A stretch of DNA of 64,000 nt from Annulohypoxylon bovei var. microspora (lineage: Eukaryota > Ascomycota > Sordariomycetes > Xylariales > Hypoxylaceae): contig MU405234.1 in NCBI GenBank assembly GCA_022836615.1, positions 1 to 64,000 on the forward strand, read 5' to 3'. The notes below the pieces were generated by a model that ran no database searches, was not told the origin of the DNA, and saw only the letters and a program-made list of their open reading frames with translations. Below, piece after piece: positions 25,426 through 37,736 of the stretch (the first letter of the stretch is position 1; every line of letters begins with the position of its first letter). The position numbers were made by a program, and so were the translations under genes.

Positions 25426-27957
25426 ATGGAGCGCGACGAATTTAAAACCCCTTATAAGCCAAGGCGCCCACCACCTAGACCAAACAGGTCGGGTGAGACT
25501 CCCCAGCCTTGGACTACTGCTCGCTGTAGCCGCTTACTTCGGCCTTTGCTTTCACGAATCTCCTCCCTAAGGAAGGATACTGCAGCATCGTTACTGAACG
25601 CCAAGGACGATGAGCTTGAGCAAGAAACGAAACTTGGTGCTGAGCAACAAAACGTCGACCATGAGTGGTTAGGGCCGAGGAAGAGGGTTCGCTTGACCTA
25701 TTCTCAGAAACGGCCCTCCCGTTGTCCAGATGAACAGTGTACATTCAGCAAAGGCTCTAAGGGGTCAGGCACAGCAGGAGGCCCTCATCGGAGCGAGGGA
25801 AGGGCTCTACTTCCCGGCGAGATAGTACCGGCTACACCCTTACTACGGCGTGCACGAGGTCACATCATTCCCTCCTCTCCTGCGGCTCCCTGTAACACTC
25901 GGGGGGAGCCTGAACAGCTCATGGTCGGGTGTAGACGAGATTCTCATCTGAAAATGAGTTCGATTAAAAACAAAGACCACAGCCAACATCTAGCCAAAAT
26001 ACGGACCCAGTCAACACCTAATAGGTACAGCGACTTGGAGGCAATATATAGGAGTCTAGAAGCACTTCTTAAGGCGACACACCGCGACACTAGCCAAAAA
26101 CATGGGCCACGGTCATTCCTTGATATGTGCCTGAGAAAGGTACCGCAGTATATCGAAGCGCTTGAGGCCCAGGAGAAGATGGACGCAGAGCAGAACGGGA
26201 CTGTTTCTACGCTCCATAATGTCGACACTTCGGCGGAGGTGTATAGCTATCTAGAGGAAATTGGGACGAACCCGGCCCTTGGATGGAAACATCTTAGGGT
26301 TGTGGTTCGATCAGACGGGCTCAACGCAGTCAAGCAAGCAATCTTAGATGGACTATTCGGCGACGACTTTTCGGAATTGCTTATCGATCTATGTGTTCAA
26401 GCCGGCGCGTTGTCGGAGGCCGAGGAGCTCGTCACAGCATTAATCGATCGCCAATATCCTCCGCCAACGACGTCAGATAGCTCATTTTCCGAGCTAGCGT
26501 CACTTCGACCCCTTTCAGTCTTGTGGACCTTCGCTAAAAAGCATGACCGTATTACATTCCTCCTCCGCCAATATTCATTATTACTATCTTACGAATGCCT
26601 CCCGCCAGACTGGCTTTCAACCCGGGAATTCGAGCGCATATGGGCATTAGCTGCTCGCCACCTGTCGAAGGTCGACGCAGCTGACGACGCCGTTGCTTTC
26701 ATGAGCCACTCTATATCGCTATTATGCCATCGAAAACGAATTCTTATCAGTGGGCCTGACGCGAGTCGCCAAGAAAAAGACATAACCGTGGCGAATAAGC
26801 AGACGCTAATCAGTGCTTTGACAATGCTAACCGCGATGAGTTCACTGGGCGAGATAGAGCTTCAATCAGCAAGGGTTTCGCGAGCCGGGATTACGAAGAT
26901 AAGCCTCATCGGCAACAGGCTTAGATGCATTCTGAGATCGTGCATGGCCGACCTAGAACCGTCGAGACCCACGAGATACAATTTGGGAAATGATCTGCTA
27001 TATTTAGCACTGTTTCTCTCGTCGAGCACCGCCCGCAATGACGACAGCGTTAGCTCCCGTCTGAGACACAGCGTCGAGCAGGCATGGCGGGCGAACATCG
27101 ACCCCGGAGCCGCGCGAGGCAGTCGCACGAAACACCGTCTCAACGACATCGCATCGTTCGTGTCGTCAGTAGCCCGCAGCTGCGGCAGAGGGATGTCAGT
27201 AACGTCTCACAACTGCCTGGAGACGCTCTTCGCACAGCTCGACGGCCTCGCGCTCGAAAGGGAGATCCTGAGCAGCATGAAGGCGGTCGCCGCGTTCGCG
27301 CTGGCGCAGCAGACCAACGACGTCAAGGACTTCATCTACGCCGAGAAGCTAGCCTCGAGCCAGCATGCGGCCGCCATAAAGAATACCGACAGCGACGCGC
27401 GCCCACGGAGCCTATTTTCCGGGTACCGGTGGGAGGAAACTATAGGCGAGTGGGTGACTGTCAGCCCTGAGAGGCGACGACCCAAGACGAGGATAAGGCA
27501 GTTTCGATCTTCGTCCAGGATAGAGGCGGACCACGGTGAAGAGGGCGCCAGCCACGCCGGGGGGTCCATATTTGATGATGCAGATAGCGTTCCAGGTCTG
27601 GAAATAGAAGCCGCGCATGGTGGCCGCAGCGCCCAGGGCCCTCTGGCACTCGGAACCGAACGCATCAATACGAAGAAACGAGCGTACTCTTGCCCTAAAG
27701 TTAATAAACCGCGAACGGTGGTTGGAGCTACCGCACCGCACCGAAGCAAGCAATTGACGAAGCCCGCAATCTTATCGCTAGACGACGACGAGCTCAATTC
27801 CGATAAGGAAAACCAAAATCACGCCATAGCCAAGAAGCCAAGAAGGAGCATAGATAAAAGGACTGTGCTTAGACTTAAGCCACGATCTAGTTTAGCAAGC
27901 CTAGCAAGCATTAGTATGCTAGGCGATGATTGTAGCGACGACGAGCTCTGCATGTGA
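25426..27957 (+). CDS. Unknown 843-residue protein, predicted nuclear, helical middle
   Basis: I do not recognise this protein. It is one exon; the ATG at 25426 is the first in frame and starts MERDEFKTPYKPRRPPP. The first 200 residues are basic and Pro/Arg/Ser-rich, probably disordered. The middle (about 210-650) is Leu/Ala-rich and looks helical, perhaps an alpha-solenoid (EAIYRSLEALLKATHRD, LIDLCVQAGALSEAEELV). A short motif RWEETIGEWV lies near residue 670. The tail is charged and Ser-rich, has a KEN-box-like DKENQN near residue 794 and ends SDDELCM. A KEN box can mark proteins for destruction by the anaphase-promoting complex, but one short match proves nothing. Length and codon pattern make a real gene likely. 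It is divergent from CLU1. Confidence 0.8.
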   Translation: MERDEFKTPYKPRRPPPRPNRSGETPQPWTTARCSRLLRPLLSRISSLRKDTAASLLNAKDDELEQETKLGAEQQNVDHEWLGPRKRVRLTYSQKRPSRCPDEQCTFSKGSKGSGTAGGPHRSEGRALLPGEIVPATPLLRRARGHIIPSSPAAPCNTRGEPEQLMVGCRRDSHLKMSSIKNKDHSQHLAKIRTQSTPNRYSDLEAIYRSLEALLKATHRDTSQKHGPRSFLDMCLRKVPQYIEALEAQEKMDAEQNGTVSTLHNVDTSAEVYSYLEEIGTNPALGWKHLRVVVRSDGLNAVKQAILDGLFGDDFSELLIDLCVQAGALSEAEELVTALIDRQYPPPTTSDSSFSELASLRPLSVLWTFAKKHDRITFLLRQYSLLLSYECLPPDWLSTREFERIWALAARHLSKVDAADDAVAFMSHSISLLCHRKRILISGPDASRQEKDITVANKQTLISALTMLTAMSSLGEIELQSARVSRAGITKISLIGNRLRCILRSCMADLEPSRPTRYNLGNDLLYLALFLSSSTARNDDSVSSRLRHSVEQAWRANIDPGAARGSRTKHRLNDIASFVSSVARSCGRGMSVTSHNCLETLFAQLDGLALEREILSSMKAVAAFALAQQTNDVKDFIYAEKLASSQHAAAIKNTDSDARPRSLFSGYRWEETIGEWVTVSPERRRPKTRIRQFRSSSRIEADHGEEGASHAGGSIFDDADSVPGLEIEAAHGGRSAQGPLALGTERINTKKRAYSCPKVNKPRTVVGATAPHRSKQLTKPAILSLDDDELNSDKENQNHAIAKKPRRSIDKRTVLRLKPRSSLASLASISMLGDDCSDDELCM

Positions 27958-30900
27958 GGCCTCGCCGTCTACCTTGAAGAACATCACTAGAGTATTGCTT
28001 CAGGTACAGATCTAATGCTAAACCGTCATGCGATCCATCTTTGGATATATTGCGGCTCGGTTGACGCAAGATTCGGTACCGAATATATAGTATAAATTAA
28101 TTCTTTAACGGATACGTAGGATCGAGGCACCCCAAGAACCGTTCCAGCGGGATCTGGCGTCCTGCATGGATGGACCGCTAGAACATACCTTGAGTATTAC
28201 CAACATACATAAAAACCTTACCCTAAGGCTGTTTGGTATACAGAATTAATAATAAACCATTCGATATAAGACCATTATAGGAAGTTTGTCAGGTCTAAGT
28301 GGTAAAAAAAAATCCATGTGCTCATCCTTAGATCCTTGGGTTAGAATAAGAAGACCATGTATGGATTGTGGTTGAAACGTGAAACAGACCAAATTGGGCA
28401 ACTCGTATCAACTTGTAATTCTTACCACAAAAGGTCTCTACTATATCTGGATTCTGCCCGATGGTTGCTAGGTTATCGGGATATATATGAAACAGCCCGC
28501 CCTTGTAATAGCCTCCGAGCAGAGCGAAATAAGTATGTACTAATTAGAGAGAAGCGTAAATAGTATGACCGCGTGTGAAGCTGGGAATATCGTTTATGAT
28601 CTTCAGCTTCCCGGTCGTCGCCAGGCTTGTCTAGACCCATCTACTCGAGCAATTACTAAAATACGTAAGCAACCATTACGATACACCCGGTATTAAGGCG
28701 CATACTAGTGCCCCGATGGTATGTATATATCAAAGTAATTTATTGATGGCTTTATTGAAAGAGTCGCATGTGTATAATAGCGAATAACGACGAATAAAGT
28801 CCATAGAGCACCAAATTGGTAATTGCCTATACAATTGCGTCAGCAACGTGAAGCTATCCTTGTGTCGGATCCTCAAGTCATCCATTGAGTGTGAACGTAA
28901 ATGTGTGGTTTAAAATAGGCAATCCAGGTCTGATTATTCAACCCATCGTCCACTTTTGCATTCATCCCACATCCCACTAGATGTGGCAGAGATAAGATGG
29001 AATCGTTTGAACAGCCCTGTTATATCAAACCTTGACAAGTTTAGCATATTTGATGTGATTCTAAGTTAGAATCAATGTGATTGGACTCGTCTTTATCAAA
29101 ATACAATATCGTGTTTCACTCCGGTTATAGATGACGCATGCCTTTGATTGACGGACAAATTCGGGCATTAGTGTGTGCGGGAGTATTGGCGTATGCCCTC
29201 GTTTTGGATAGTGTTTAGCAGATTTCGCAATTTTTTATGCAAAATACAAATATTATTCGTCGCAACATTTGTCTTGATCGAGGTGCTCCTGATGAGTAGG
29301 ATATATCGTCTACGGTAAGTCATCAAAATAAAGGAATGATCTGAGTATGGAGGCGATTAATTAATCCTTTAGCAGCGATGCTGCTTTTCTAGAGATGTTT
29401 CTCACGCGGCTTTTTGCGCCATGTTTGAGACTGATAAAGTTTTCCGACAAGTTGAGAAGTTGTACACAGTAAAGGCATTGAAAAATTTGGAACGCTTCCA
29501 AATCCATCTCATTGGTTGCTCATTGGAAGCTCACTGTCCCATCTCAGTACCTGAGCTAATTAGGTTCTTACGAATTGCCATTGGTGGCCAACTAGAAACC
29601 CCTGTCTTCGGTTGTGTGCTGGCTTCGTTTCAAACCCAGGCCGTCGATCATGACACTCCCCACTATTGCAGGGCCAAGATCGGACAAGGACGACGAATGA
29701 TAAGCAGACAAAACTGTCAACTTAAGGCCATTATGCCTCGAGACTGAAGCACTGACGAAGCTTGTCACTGTGTAGTTTCAACAGACGAAAAAGATTAGTT
29801 AAGTAGGTATGTAGAACCGATGATTAAGATAGAGATGTGACTGGCCGAATATGGGTTTGGGGTGAGGTACATAGATCGAAGATGTGATTCCGAGGTCACT
29901 GATTTTTTTTTTGTGACTTGAGGAGACCCTTGATCGATCTGCTTACATACATAGTAGATCCTCGGCCAATCCTGCTCTTTTCCATTCTCCGTGTACGGGT
30001 CCCAAGGATTTATATTCTCAAAATTGGGGCTTTCTGGCGCCAGGCATCAGTTTTTACTCGATATAGTTTAGGTTGATGTTAAGATGTAATATCATTGGCC
30101 AAAATGTCTTAAACCTCACTTATTAATTGCCCGTTTCAGTTAATAGAAACTTCGAGCAAATTGGTGAATAATGTTGTTTGTGTATCTTGCCATAGTAATT
30201 TATATATGACAGTACTTAGTGCCTGGCGTCAAAAGCCCCAATTTTGAGAATATAAATCCTTGGGACCCGTACCTTGCATTGGTGGCATTTTGTCGGCACA
30301 TCCCCACGCTGACCTGGTACTTGTTCGTTTCTAGGCCTAGCAGGGAAGATTATTAGGAGGGACATTATGCGCACGATTATGGATATTTATCCCGTATGTA
30401 TGTACCTATGAAATGAATGTGCATTGGTGAATCTAATGACGACTATTATGTATGTCAGTGACTGGGGAAGATGTCAAAAAGTAAATGAATGAAAATCGTC
30501 TTAGAACTTCAACTTAGCTTGGCGCGTAACTCACGATAAACGACTATTATTTGTCGGTGAAAGGATTTAGATTGACGTGAAATGTCTTAGGAGAAAAGTC
30601 CAGCCAGTCAGCCAACCCCCTATTGATATGATGTAGGTTGTAGGTAACCACCTAGGTATTAGTATATATGTGCTACAAACGGTAGGTAGGGTACATACGT
30701 CGGTAAGTCGGGTACCTACATCTTCACTTTCTTTTCCAGCAGTGTTCTCGATTTTCAGGGGGAAAGGCGTAATGATTGGCGCATGGTAAGAGGGTGCCGG
30801 CATTGGGCGACGTAATTGAGTGACGCCCCAATGGCCCACCTGCACTAAAGCACCAAAGCCCCGGGCGGGTACTCCACGGGTACGTACCTGACCATTCCAC

Positions 30901-31524
30901 TTACATCTTTAGTAACTGACCTCCTCCTTATTACATAGTACCTACATACTCCAGTCTCCATGTTCCCTATTTGTATATCTCAAGCAATAGGAACCGAACT
31001 GTAGATCTCTCCGTTTCTCTCCACCCAGTGACCCTCATTCCTCCCGGTCTTCTTTTCTTCGTCCCTTTTTCTACATACCAATCAGTTGGTTCTCGTCCGT
31101 TAACTAGAATTGGGTGTTTTTGGCATTGTTATCGTTCATTTGTAACAATTGCCTTGTCATTTTTTTCACGAAGTATTCTCTTAGGTATCATCCTTCGAGT
31201 TTCTTTGTCCCCTCCTTTCCCGCCTGGGGCAGACTTATCATTTAAAAACACACACGATTTATATATTGGTCGTCACACCCGACCTATGTACTTCACCGAG
31301 ACTCGACCTTGACTGAGTCGCCTAACATTCTCATTTTCATTCTCATTCACAACGGGACTTAGTTTCCTTTCGCCAATTTTTATTTACAGCAGGCTGTTTG
31401 ATTTTTTTTCACTCACCCTTTCAGAGGCGTCGAGTTGACCTCGCCTGCCTCGTTACAGAGTTGGATACCGCCAACCTTCGAAGTAAACATTCATTGGGTG
31501 AAGGGTATTTGATTCGAATAGATC
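27958..31524. other. Gene-free region (about 3.6 kb) with a MITE
   Basis: No gene seen. The middle holds the MITE at 29994-30271, described separately. A 108-codon frame at 29421-29747 shows no motif. From about 31000 the sequence becomes pyrimidine-rich and is probably the leader of the ferric reductase gene, with upstream ATGs that would need splicing or leaky scanning to bypass. Confidence 0.5.
29994..30271. mobile_element. MITE 1: 278-bp non-autonomous element with 40-bp perfect terminal repeats
   Basis: The first 40 bases (29994-30033, starting TACGGGTCCCAAGG) are the exact reverse complement of 30232-30271. Similarity goes on inward with small changes (GGCGCCAGGCA against GACGCCAGGCA), making about 53 bp in all. 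TA stands at both outer edges, which fits the TA target duplication of Tc1/mariner/pogo (Fot1-like) elements. The inside is AT-rich with no open frame, so it would depend on a transposase from elsewhere. The near-perfect ends suggest a young insertion. Confidence 0.85.
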
Positions 31525-33324
31525 ATGTCTGGACAAGCAACGCAAGATGCCGGCCAGGGACAGGCTGCAGGATGGACTCCGGCGATGGAAAACGAGTCTC
31601 TGTCGAACTATCTACTGATCATCTGTGGTGCCGTCTCAGCTGCCTTGATAATATGGCGCCTCACGACTGCGCTGACCACATATATCCGAACCGTAACGAG
31701 TCTGAATAGCGACACCCAACGATATTACGTGGGTGCGTCATCGAAGTTCGCTTGGGTCAAGAAGAATCTTCTGTATTCTCCCTTATTTAGAAAGCGACAC
31801 AATCGGGAATTCCAGTTGAGCAGTGCGATCAATGTCGGAACACTACCTACACGATTCCAATTCCTGTTCATTATCGCTTACTTTGCCACCAATATCGCCT
31901 TCTGTGTCGTTAACATCCCCTTCGAGAGCTTCCAGGACGCCGCTAAGCAATTGAGAAACCGAAGCGGAACTCTGGCAACTGTTAACATGATTCCGCTGTT
32001 TCTGATGGCTGGAAGAAACAATCCCCTTATCAGCCTACTCGGTATGTCGTTCGATACGTTCAACCTACTTCATCGTTGGTTTGGCCGTATTGTGGCATTG
32101 GAGGCACTCTGCCACACACTTGCCTTCTTGACTGCCTCGGCAGCTACAAATGGATGGGCGGCCGCCTTTAATGCCACCTTGTCGAAACCCTTCTTGATGT
32201 TCGGTTTCATTGTAAGCTTCCCTCATCTGTATTATTAGTGAATGTTAACTAACATTGTCTAGGCCACAATCGCCTTTGTTGCGATCCTCTTCCAGGCCGC
32301 GAGTATTGCCAGACACGCCTACTACGAGATTTTCAAGTTACTGCATATCGGTCTCGCCGCACTTGCAATTGCTGGCCTGTGGTATCATCTTAAGTTGGCG
32401 GATCTCCCTCAGATTAAGTGGTTGATTCCAGTCATCCCTATTTGGGCGGTCGATAGATTCCTCCGCATTGTGCGAATCGCATATCACAACTTCGGCAAAG
32501 GAGGAACGAAGACTCTTGTGGAGGCTCTCCCTGGTAATGCTGTTCGTGTGACGGTGAACATGGCTCGACCTTGGACTTTCCGCCCTGGCCAGCATGCCTA
32601 TTTATACATGCCGGCTATCAGCTTCTGGCAATCCCACCCATTCTCCCTAGCTTGGAGTGAAGAGGCCGAGGATTTGAGCGCAGACAAGCTAGCCATGAAC
32701 CGACAAGATGTGCTTGCTATGCGAAAGACCAGCATGTCTTTCGTCATCCGAGGACGAACCGGAATGACCCAGACGTTATACCAACGAGCTGCAGCATGTC
32801 CCGATGGCCGACTCCTAACAACATGCTTTGTCGAAGGACCGTATGGTGGAGAACATATGATGCATTCGTACGGAACTGTGATGCTTTTCGCGGGTGGTGT
32901 GGGTGTCACTCATGCAGTGCCTCACGTTAGAGACCTGGTTACAGGATATGCTAATGGCACAGTAGCCACGCGAAAGGTGATCCTGGTGTGGATTATTCAG
33001 AGCCCCGAACATCTTGAGTGGATTCGACCCTGGATGACCGAGATCCTGGCTATGGACAAGCGCCGTGACGTGTTACGCATTATGCTATTCGTCAGCAGAC
33101 CGCGCTCGACTAAGGAAATCCACAGCCCGTCTTCGACCGTCCAGATGTTTCCTGGTAGACCCAACATTGAAACTCTGATTGGCATGGAGGCCGAACAACA
33201 AGTTGGAACTATGGGTGTGTCAGTGTGCGGGCCTGGTGCCCTCAGTGACGAAGTCCGACTGGCAGTGCGTCGCCGACAGTATGACACATCCATCGACTTC
33301 ATTGAGGAAGCCTTCTCATGGTAG
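31525..33324 (+). CDS. Ferric reductase (FRE/NOX-type metalloreductase)
   Basis: A membrane flavocytochrome of 582 residues that would pass electrons from NAD(P)H via FAD and two haems to Fe(III) or Cu(II) outside the cell. Exons are 31525-32211 and 32263-33324; the 51-bp intron (GTAAGC..CTAG) falls between codons inside a membrane segment. About seven membrane spans precede the soluble part. The haem ligands are two His pairs with 13 residues between each: H183/H197 and H257/H271. The FAD motif is HPFSL at H354. The nucleotide-binding loop is FAGGVGVTHAVPH (from about 438), and the C-terminal VCGPG is at about 550-554. A gene-free, pyrimidine-rich region lies upstream. The specific metal and the membrane it sits in cannot be told; no siderophore gene is nearby. 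Confidence 0.9.
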
Positions 33325-34531
33325 ATGTCAGTCCTTACTGTGAACTTGAGCACACACATTGAAAGTTGCTCGGGTAACATGGGTCCATATCAGGGGACCA
33401 GAGTCATTTTGTAGCATACAGCTGCTCAGTTCGATTGTGCATATTCCCTCTCTTTCCTGCGACCGTCGTCACAGATTCTTGTAGATAGTTCCTTCATTGA
33501 TAGATACGTCGGCCTGTCGCCATCAGATAGTCATGCCCGGATACGTCGAGAACATATGATTTGATTTTCCAAATGTCTTATGGAGACCGTTTACTACAGT
33601 GAATGTCATGATGTGACTCTTTGTGTTGTGCTCCAACAAAGGATTATGTTATCCTTAGTATCGGTAAGACCTACATCTTCGGAGAGTGGGTGAGACTTGC
33701 AGTCGATAAAGAAATGTCAACAAAGTTCAAGGTTAGAAAAGTGAGTTGTCTCAAGATTAGACCGAAACATCTAAACCAAGCCTTATCTGTGCTTACCCAA
33801 GAACTCCCGAGTACCTAGTACTAATACAACTTGGAACTTGCTCCAACAGATGTAACACAATACATCAAAATAAGGTAGTACCCGTCTGTCAGATGGCAAC
33901 TTAATTGGGTGACGTAACAGAAGGTTAACGTTGGAGCTATTGTGACGCTACTAGGTACCGTGGGGTTTGTTACCAGCCAAGCGGGAGACTAATATAATAT
34001 GATAAGAAAGTGCCCCTCGGTCTCTCGGAATACCTAAGATAAGATAGGCAGGATAGGTATGTACATGTATGTAAGCTCTTTAGTCTTTCCGGATGACCTC
34101 AACTCAAATACTACATCACACCCGTATCGTGTGAGCTGGTTTAGATTGTCTTGTTTCTTCTTTCACACCACAATTGATCCTTATATGTAGGTTTGCTCAC
34201 CGGCCATTTACCTCTTTTCTTACTGGAGTAAAGGTCCACACAAGGTCTAGTATTCTAGTTTTCCTTCCTTGTCGTCATCTCTTCCAGACAGGAAACCGGG
34301 TTATAAACGGTCGAATTCCGACCGTTTCTATCGTTTCTCGTTTCTCGTTTCTACAACCTCACATCGGTATTCTATTTCCACTTCCTACTCTCTAACTTCG
34401 ATCGGCCGACCTACCTAGTGACAGCCTTCCGATAACCTACCAATACTACAATACCTCGTACTCTCCAATCAACCAAGCAATCAATCAATTAGTAGAACGT
34501 CGAGTCCGCGCGGATATCCATCTTAGTCACA
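33325..34531. other. Gene-free region between ferric reductase and Yippee gene (about 1.2 kb)
   Basis: No gene seen. The last 250 bp are C/T-rich with a TCGTTTC triplet tandem (about 34330-34350), probably the promoter and leader of the Yippee gene. Confidence 0.5.
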
Positions 34532-35086
34532 ATGGGTCTTGCTTATAACACGTATCTTAATAGCAATAAGATCTACGGATGCAAGAACTGTAAAGCTCAT
34601 CTCGCTAACCATGAGGAGATCATCAGTCGGGTATGGCATCCTCTTCCCTCTTTACTTAATACCACCATATTACCATACTAGGTAGCCTTTGTCCGAGAGC
34701 CTTGTTCTATAATACGTCTAATAATTCCACGAGCCGAGCCTAAACCAACCTGCCTACCCATCAGCCCGCCCAAGTCTCGTCTCTATTTTCCCTATCTTCC
34801 CTGTCTTCCGATTAAAGTAATTGACTAACATTCTTTCTTCCGGCGATAACAGAACTTCCGTGGCCAGCATGGTAAGGCCTATTTGTTCAACACGGTTGTC
34901 AACATCGATGCGGGAGAGCCGTCCGAGCGCAGCATGACCACGGGCCGGCATATCGTGCGCGACATCACGTGCAAGCAGTGCAAGGAGACGGTGGGTTGGA
35001 AGTACGACCGCGCGTACGAGTCGAGCGAGAAGTACAAGGAGGGAAAGTTCATCCTCGAGGCCGAGCTGCTATGTAACGTGAGCTAG
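34532..35086 (+). CDS. Yippee-like zinc-binding protein (Moh1-like)
   Basis: A small protein of 110 residues in the Yippee family. Exons are 34532-34630 and 34853-35086; the 222-bp intron is long for this window and lies between codons. Four cysteines follow the family rule C-x2-C, 52 residues, C-x2-C: C17/C20 (YGCKNCKAH) and C73/C76 (ITCKQCKETVGWKY), which would hold one zinc. The core GKAYLF and GRHIVRDI motifs are present. Yeast Moh1 is the likely counterpart. The cellular role is poorly known; animal relatives are linked to the GID/CTLH ubiquitin ligase. The C-terminus (ELLCNVS) ends next to possible donor sites, so another 3' exon cannot be ruled out. Confidence 0.92.
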
Positions 35087-36353
35087 ACAGCTCGTCGATC
35101 GACCTGCCCGGATGGCACGATACAACGGTTACGTATAACGGTTATGTCTGAGGTACTAGGCCCGTTCCGCCGAAGGTTTGGGCGGACGAGTATTTGATTT
35201 GGTTAGCGGTGCGTCTGTCTGTCTGTCTTACGTCAGCTAGTGAAAAGAGGTGGGATTAAGGCCTTCACCACAACGGCTGTGTTTTTATCTAGCATAGGAA
35301 AGCATAGGTTCGGCGTTTCTGGTCACCGCGAAGGGTTTTGCGCAATGATTTCTTAGACGGGGAAGGGCGAGGCCTCTCGTTTATTTGCAGTTTACAGCTT
35401 GGTATCTAAAGTCGATAACTAGACACCTATATGATTTTATAAGTTGGTCGAGTTTCCTTATTCGATAAGAAACCTCCAAACGGTTGCTTCTCTATTCGTA
35501 TGTCACCTATGGGATAGATAGCTACCTAAGCACGCAACTATATGTTTTCACATATCAACATTTTAGGCTATAACTTGCTTCCGTACATTGAAAATCAGTG
35601 TAAGAATACTAAATCATAAAAATTAGGATGGCATCCAGACCTAATTAACACCGATATGTGAAATATAAAGAGTCGAGCGTATCCAGGAACTTAAGGTAGG
35701 TAGACAGGTACGATTTGATTACTAGTAGAATGGCATAAGGGTGTTAGTAGCTCATTTCATACATGATAATAGCAAGATATAATAAGGCTCGGGTATCTAC
35801 CTAGGTAGTTTAGACAGCACAGCACAAAGTCACCTCTTATAACACCTTAAACAAGCGCTGGAGGACCAAAGGGCTTACGTCGAACTATAATCATATTCCC
35901 ATGAAGATATCAAGCCATATATAGGTACACACGCAAATAATACTTCATATCAATACACTAGCCTTCTCTATATCATGCATTCACTAGTATTATTATGAAA
36001 CTAACCCCCTCGATAGATTATGTGTTATGCGCATTAGCGTAGTGGGTGTATACGTATATTCAATTTTTACAGTTGAGTTAATGTCTAAACCCAAGAAGTT
36101 GCTCATGACAATTTGATTTCCCAAGCAAAACGAATACACTGACCAAGATATATATGAATGCATTACAAACGCAATAACCGACAGATCATACTCGTACCGC
36201 AACGCCGCTCCAATGCAATAAGGTGTAGACGGTGTAGACCTCTTTCAAGCAAGACCTTTACCCGTAGCCGCATTCCAAGACTCGCAATGTCAATCAAGTC
36301 CCACCCAGAATTCCCCTGGACATACCTAAAAAGTACCAGTCCATCACCAATTT
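35087..36353. other. Convergent gene-free region (about 1.3 kb)
   Basis: This lies between the 3' ends of the Yippee gene and the transporter gene. It is AT-rich, with one TACCTAGGTA palindrome at 35798. No gene seen. Confidence 0.5.
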
Positions 36354-37736
36354 CTAGTTGTGCTCGATAGGCTCCTCGGGGAGCAGCTCCTCTACCTCCT
36401 CGGTCGGCTGCAGGAACTTGAACGGCGGCTGAACGACGCCGTTGAACAGGAAAGTGAAGTAGACCAGCAGGGCGAATCCCGCAACCTGCAGCCCCTTGAA
36501 AGACTCCCATCCGAGGCCGAGCGAGACGATCCAGATGAACAAGGTACGACAGCTGTCGATGGTTGAGCGGGCCGTAGCGCTGACGCTGCGGGTGACGGAG
36601 AGACCGAAGAAGTTGAAACCGCTAATATTCGTTAGCATCTCCCTAAAAGTAGAATGGGCTAAAATTTAACTTACCCAATGGAAACCATAGTCAGAAGACT
36701 CGAAACCCACACGGCCTTGTACTCGACCATCTGACGGAACCCCTCGACCATATCGAACATGCCATAGCGGCCAGCCTCGGTCCTCCCAACGACCAAGTGC
36801 AACACTAACATGCAGATCAGTGTGACAGCGAGGCCGAACAGGCCCTCCCAGCCCACGACCTCGATAGCCTCGATGCTCGAGCGCTCGAGAAGGAACTCCT
36901 CAAGTACGAATTGCGTCGCGGTGAAGATCTGCGCACCGGCAATCAACACCACGCCCAGGGCTGCGCGTAGCGCATCCACGGACGTAGCGTCGTCCGCGGC
37001 CTGCTTGAGGGCGTTCTGGGTGTCGGGCCAGATGAAGCCCGCGAGCCCGACCAGCGCGACGCCGGTTACGACACCTATGAGCGAGACCCACTGGAACAGG
37101 TGCAGTTTCCTCTGCAAGAAGACGACGCTGAACAACCCTACGAAGAGCACGAGCGCTCCTCGCGTCATCTGGTAGATCGAGGCCGCCACCATGAACAGGC
37201 CCGCGTTGACGAGCGTCGTGCCCAGGATGTCGCAGATGGCCGGTAGCGCTAGTAGTAGGATGCCGTAGCCCCTGAGGAGCCCGTCGGGACTGCCGGCGCG
37301 CTTGGCTTTCGCAGGCTGGACGAGAGGGTGCTCGGAGGTGATGCTGGCGGCGTCGTTGTCGTTGTCGATGTCCGCGTCAGCCGTGTCGACGGCCTGGTAT
37401 CCGTCTGCCTTGGGGCTTTTCCGGCTCTTGTACTTCTGGTATCCGGCCATCACGCCGACGACGAGCCAGCATCCGACCTCTCCTACGAACATCTGGGCCG
37501 TCTGCAGCACGGGCTGCTCGAATGTCTTCCGGTTCTTAGGATCGGGGTCGTCGCAGTTCCGCACGCATTGGTTGTCCTGGGAATGTGGCGGTTAGCTAGC
37601 TGCATGATACCTACCCCTAGAGACCCGTATGCCGTGATAAGGCGGTGCTTACCTGATACTTGGTGAACAGCGTGTTGCAGACGCCGGTGAGCAGCATCAT
37701 GCCCACCAGTAAGGGGATGAGCGCCTTCGACGCCAT
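36354..37736 (-). CDS. Drug/metabolite-superfamily membrane transporter (SLC35F6-like)
   Basis: A multi-span membrane protein of 417 residues in the drug/metabolite transporter superfamily, closest in style to SLC35F6-type proteins. Minus-strand exons are 37653-37736, 37576 down to 36675, and 36354-36621. Splicing joins TLFTKYQ to DNQCVRNC and VSIG to GFNFFGLSVTRSVSA; another possible acceptor at the second intron would give an early stop. The N-terminus (MASKALIPLLVGMMLLTG) is the first membrane span. A hydrophilic loop of about 50 residues with acidic and Asn-rich parts follows, then about eight more spans including IYQMTRGALVLFVGLFSVVF. The FFGLSVTRSVSATARSTID motif is very typical of this family. 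The substrate is unknown; a vacuolar, Golgi or endomembrane location is likely by family. Confidence 0.88.

Noticed and set aside
29421..29747. 108-codon plus-strand frame near MITE 1
   Set aside because: No recognisable domain; likely chance.
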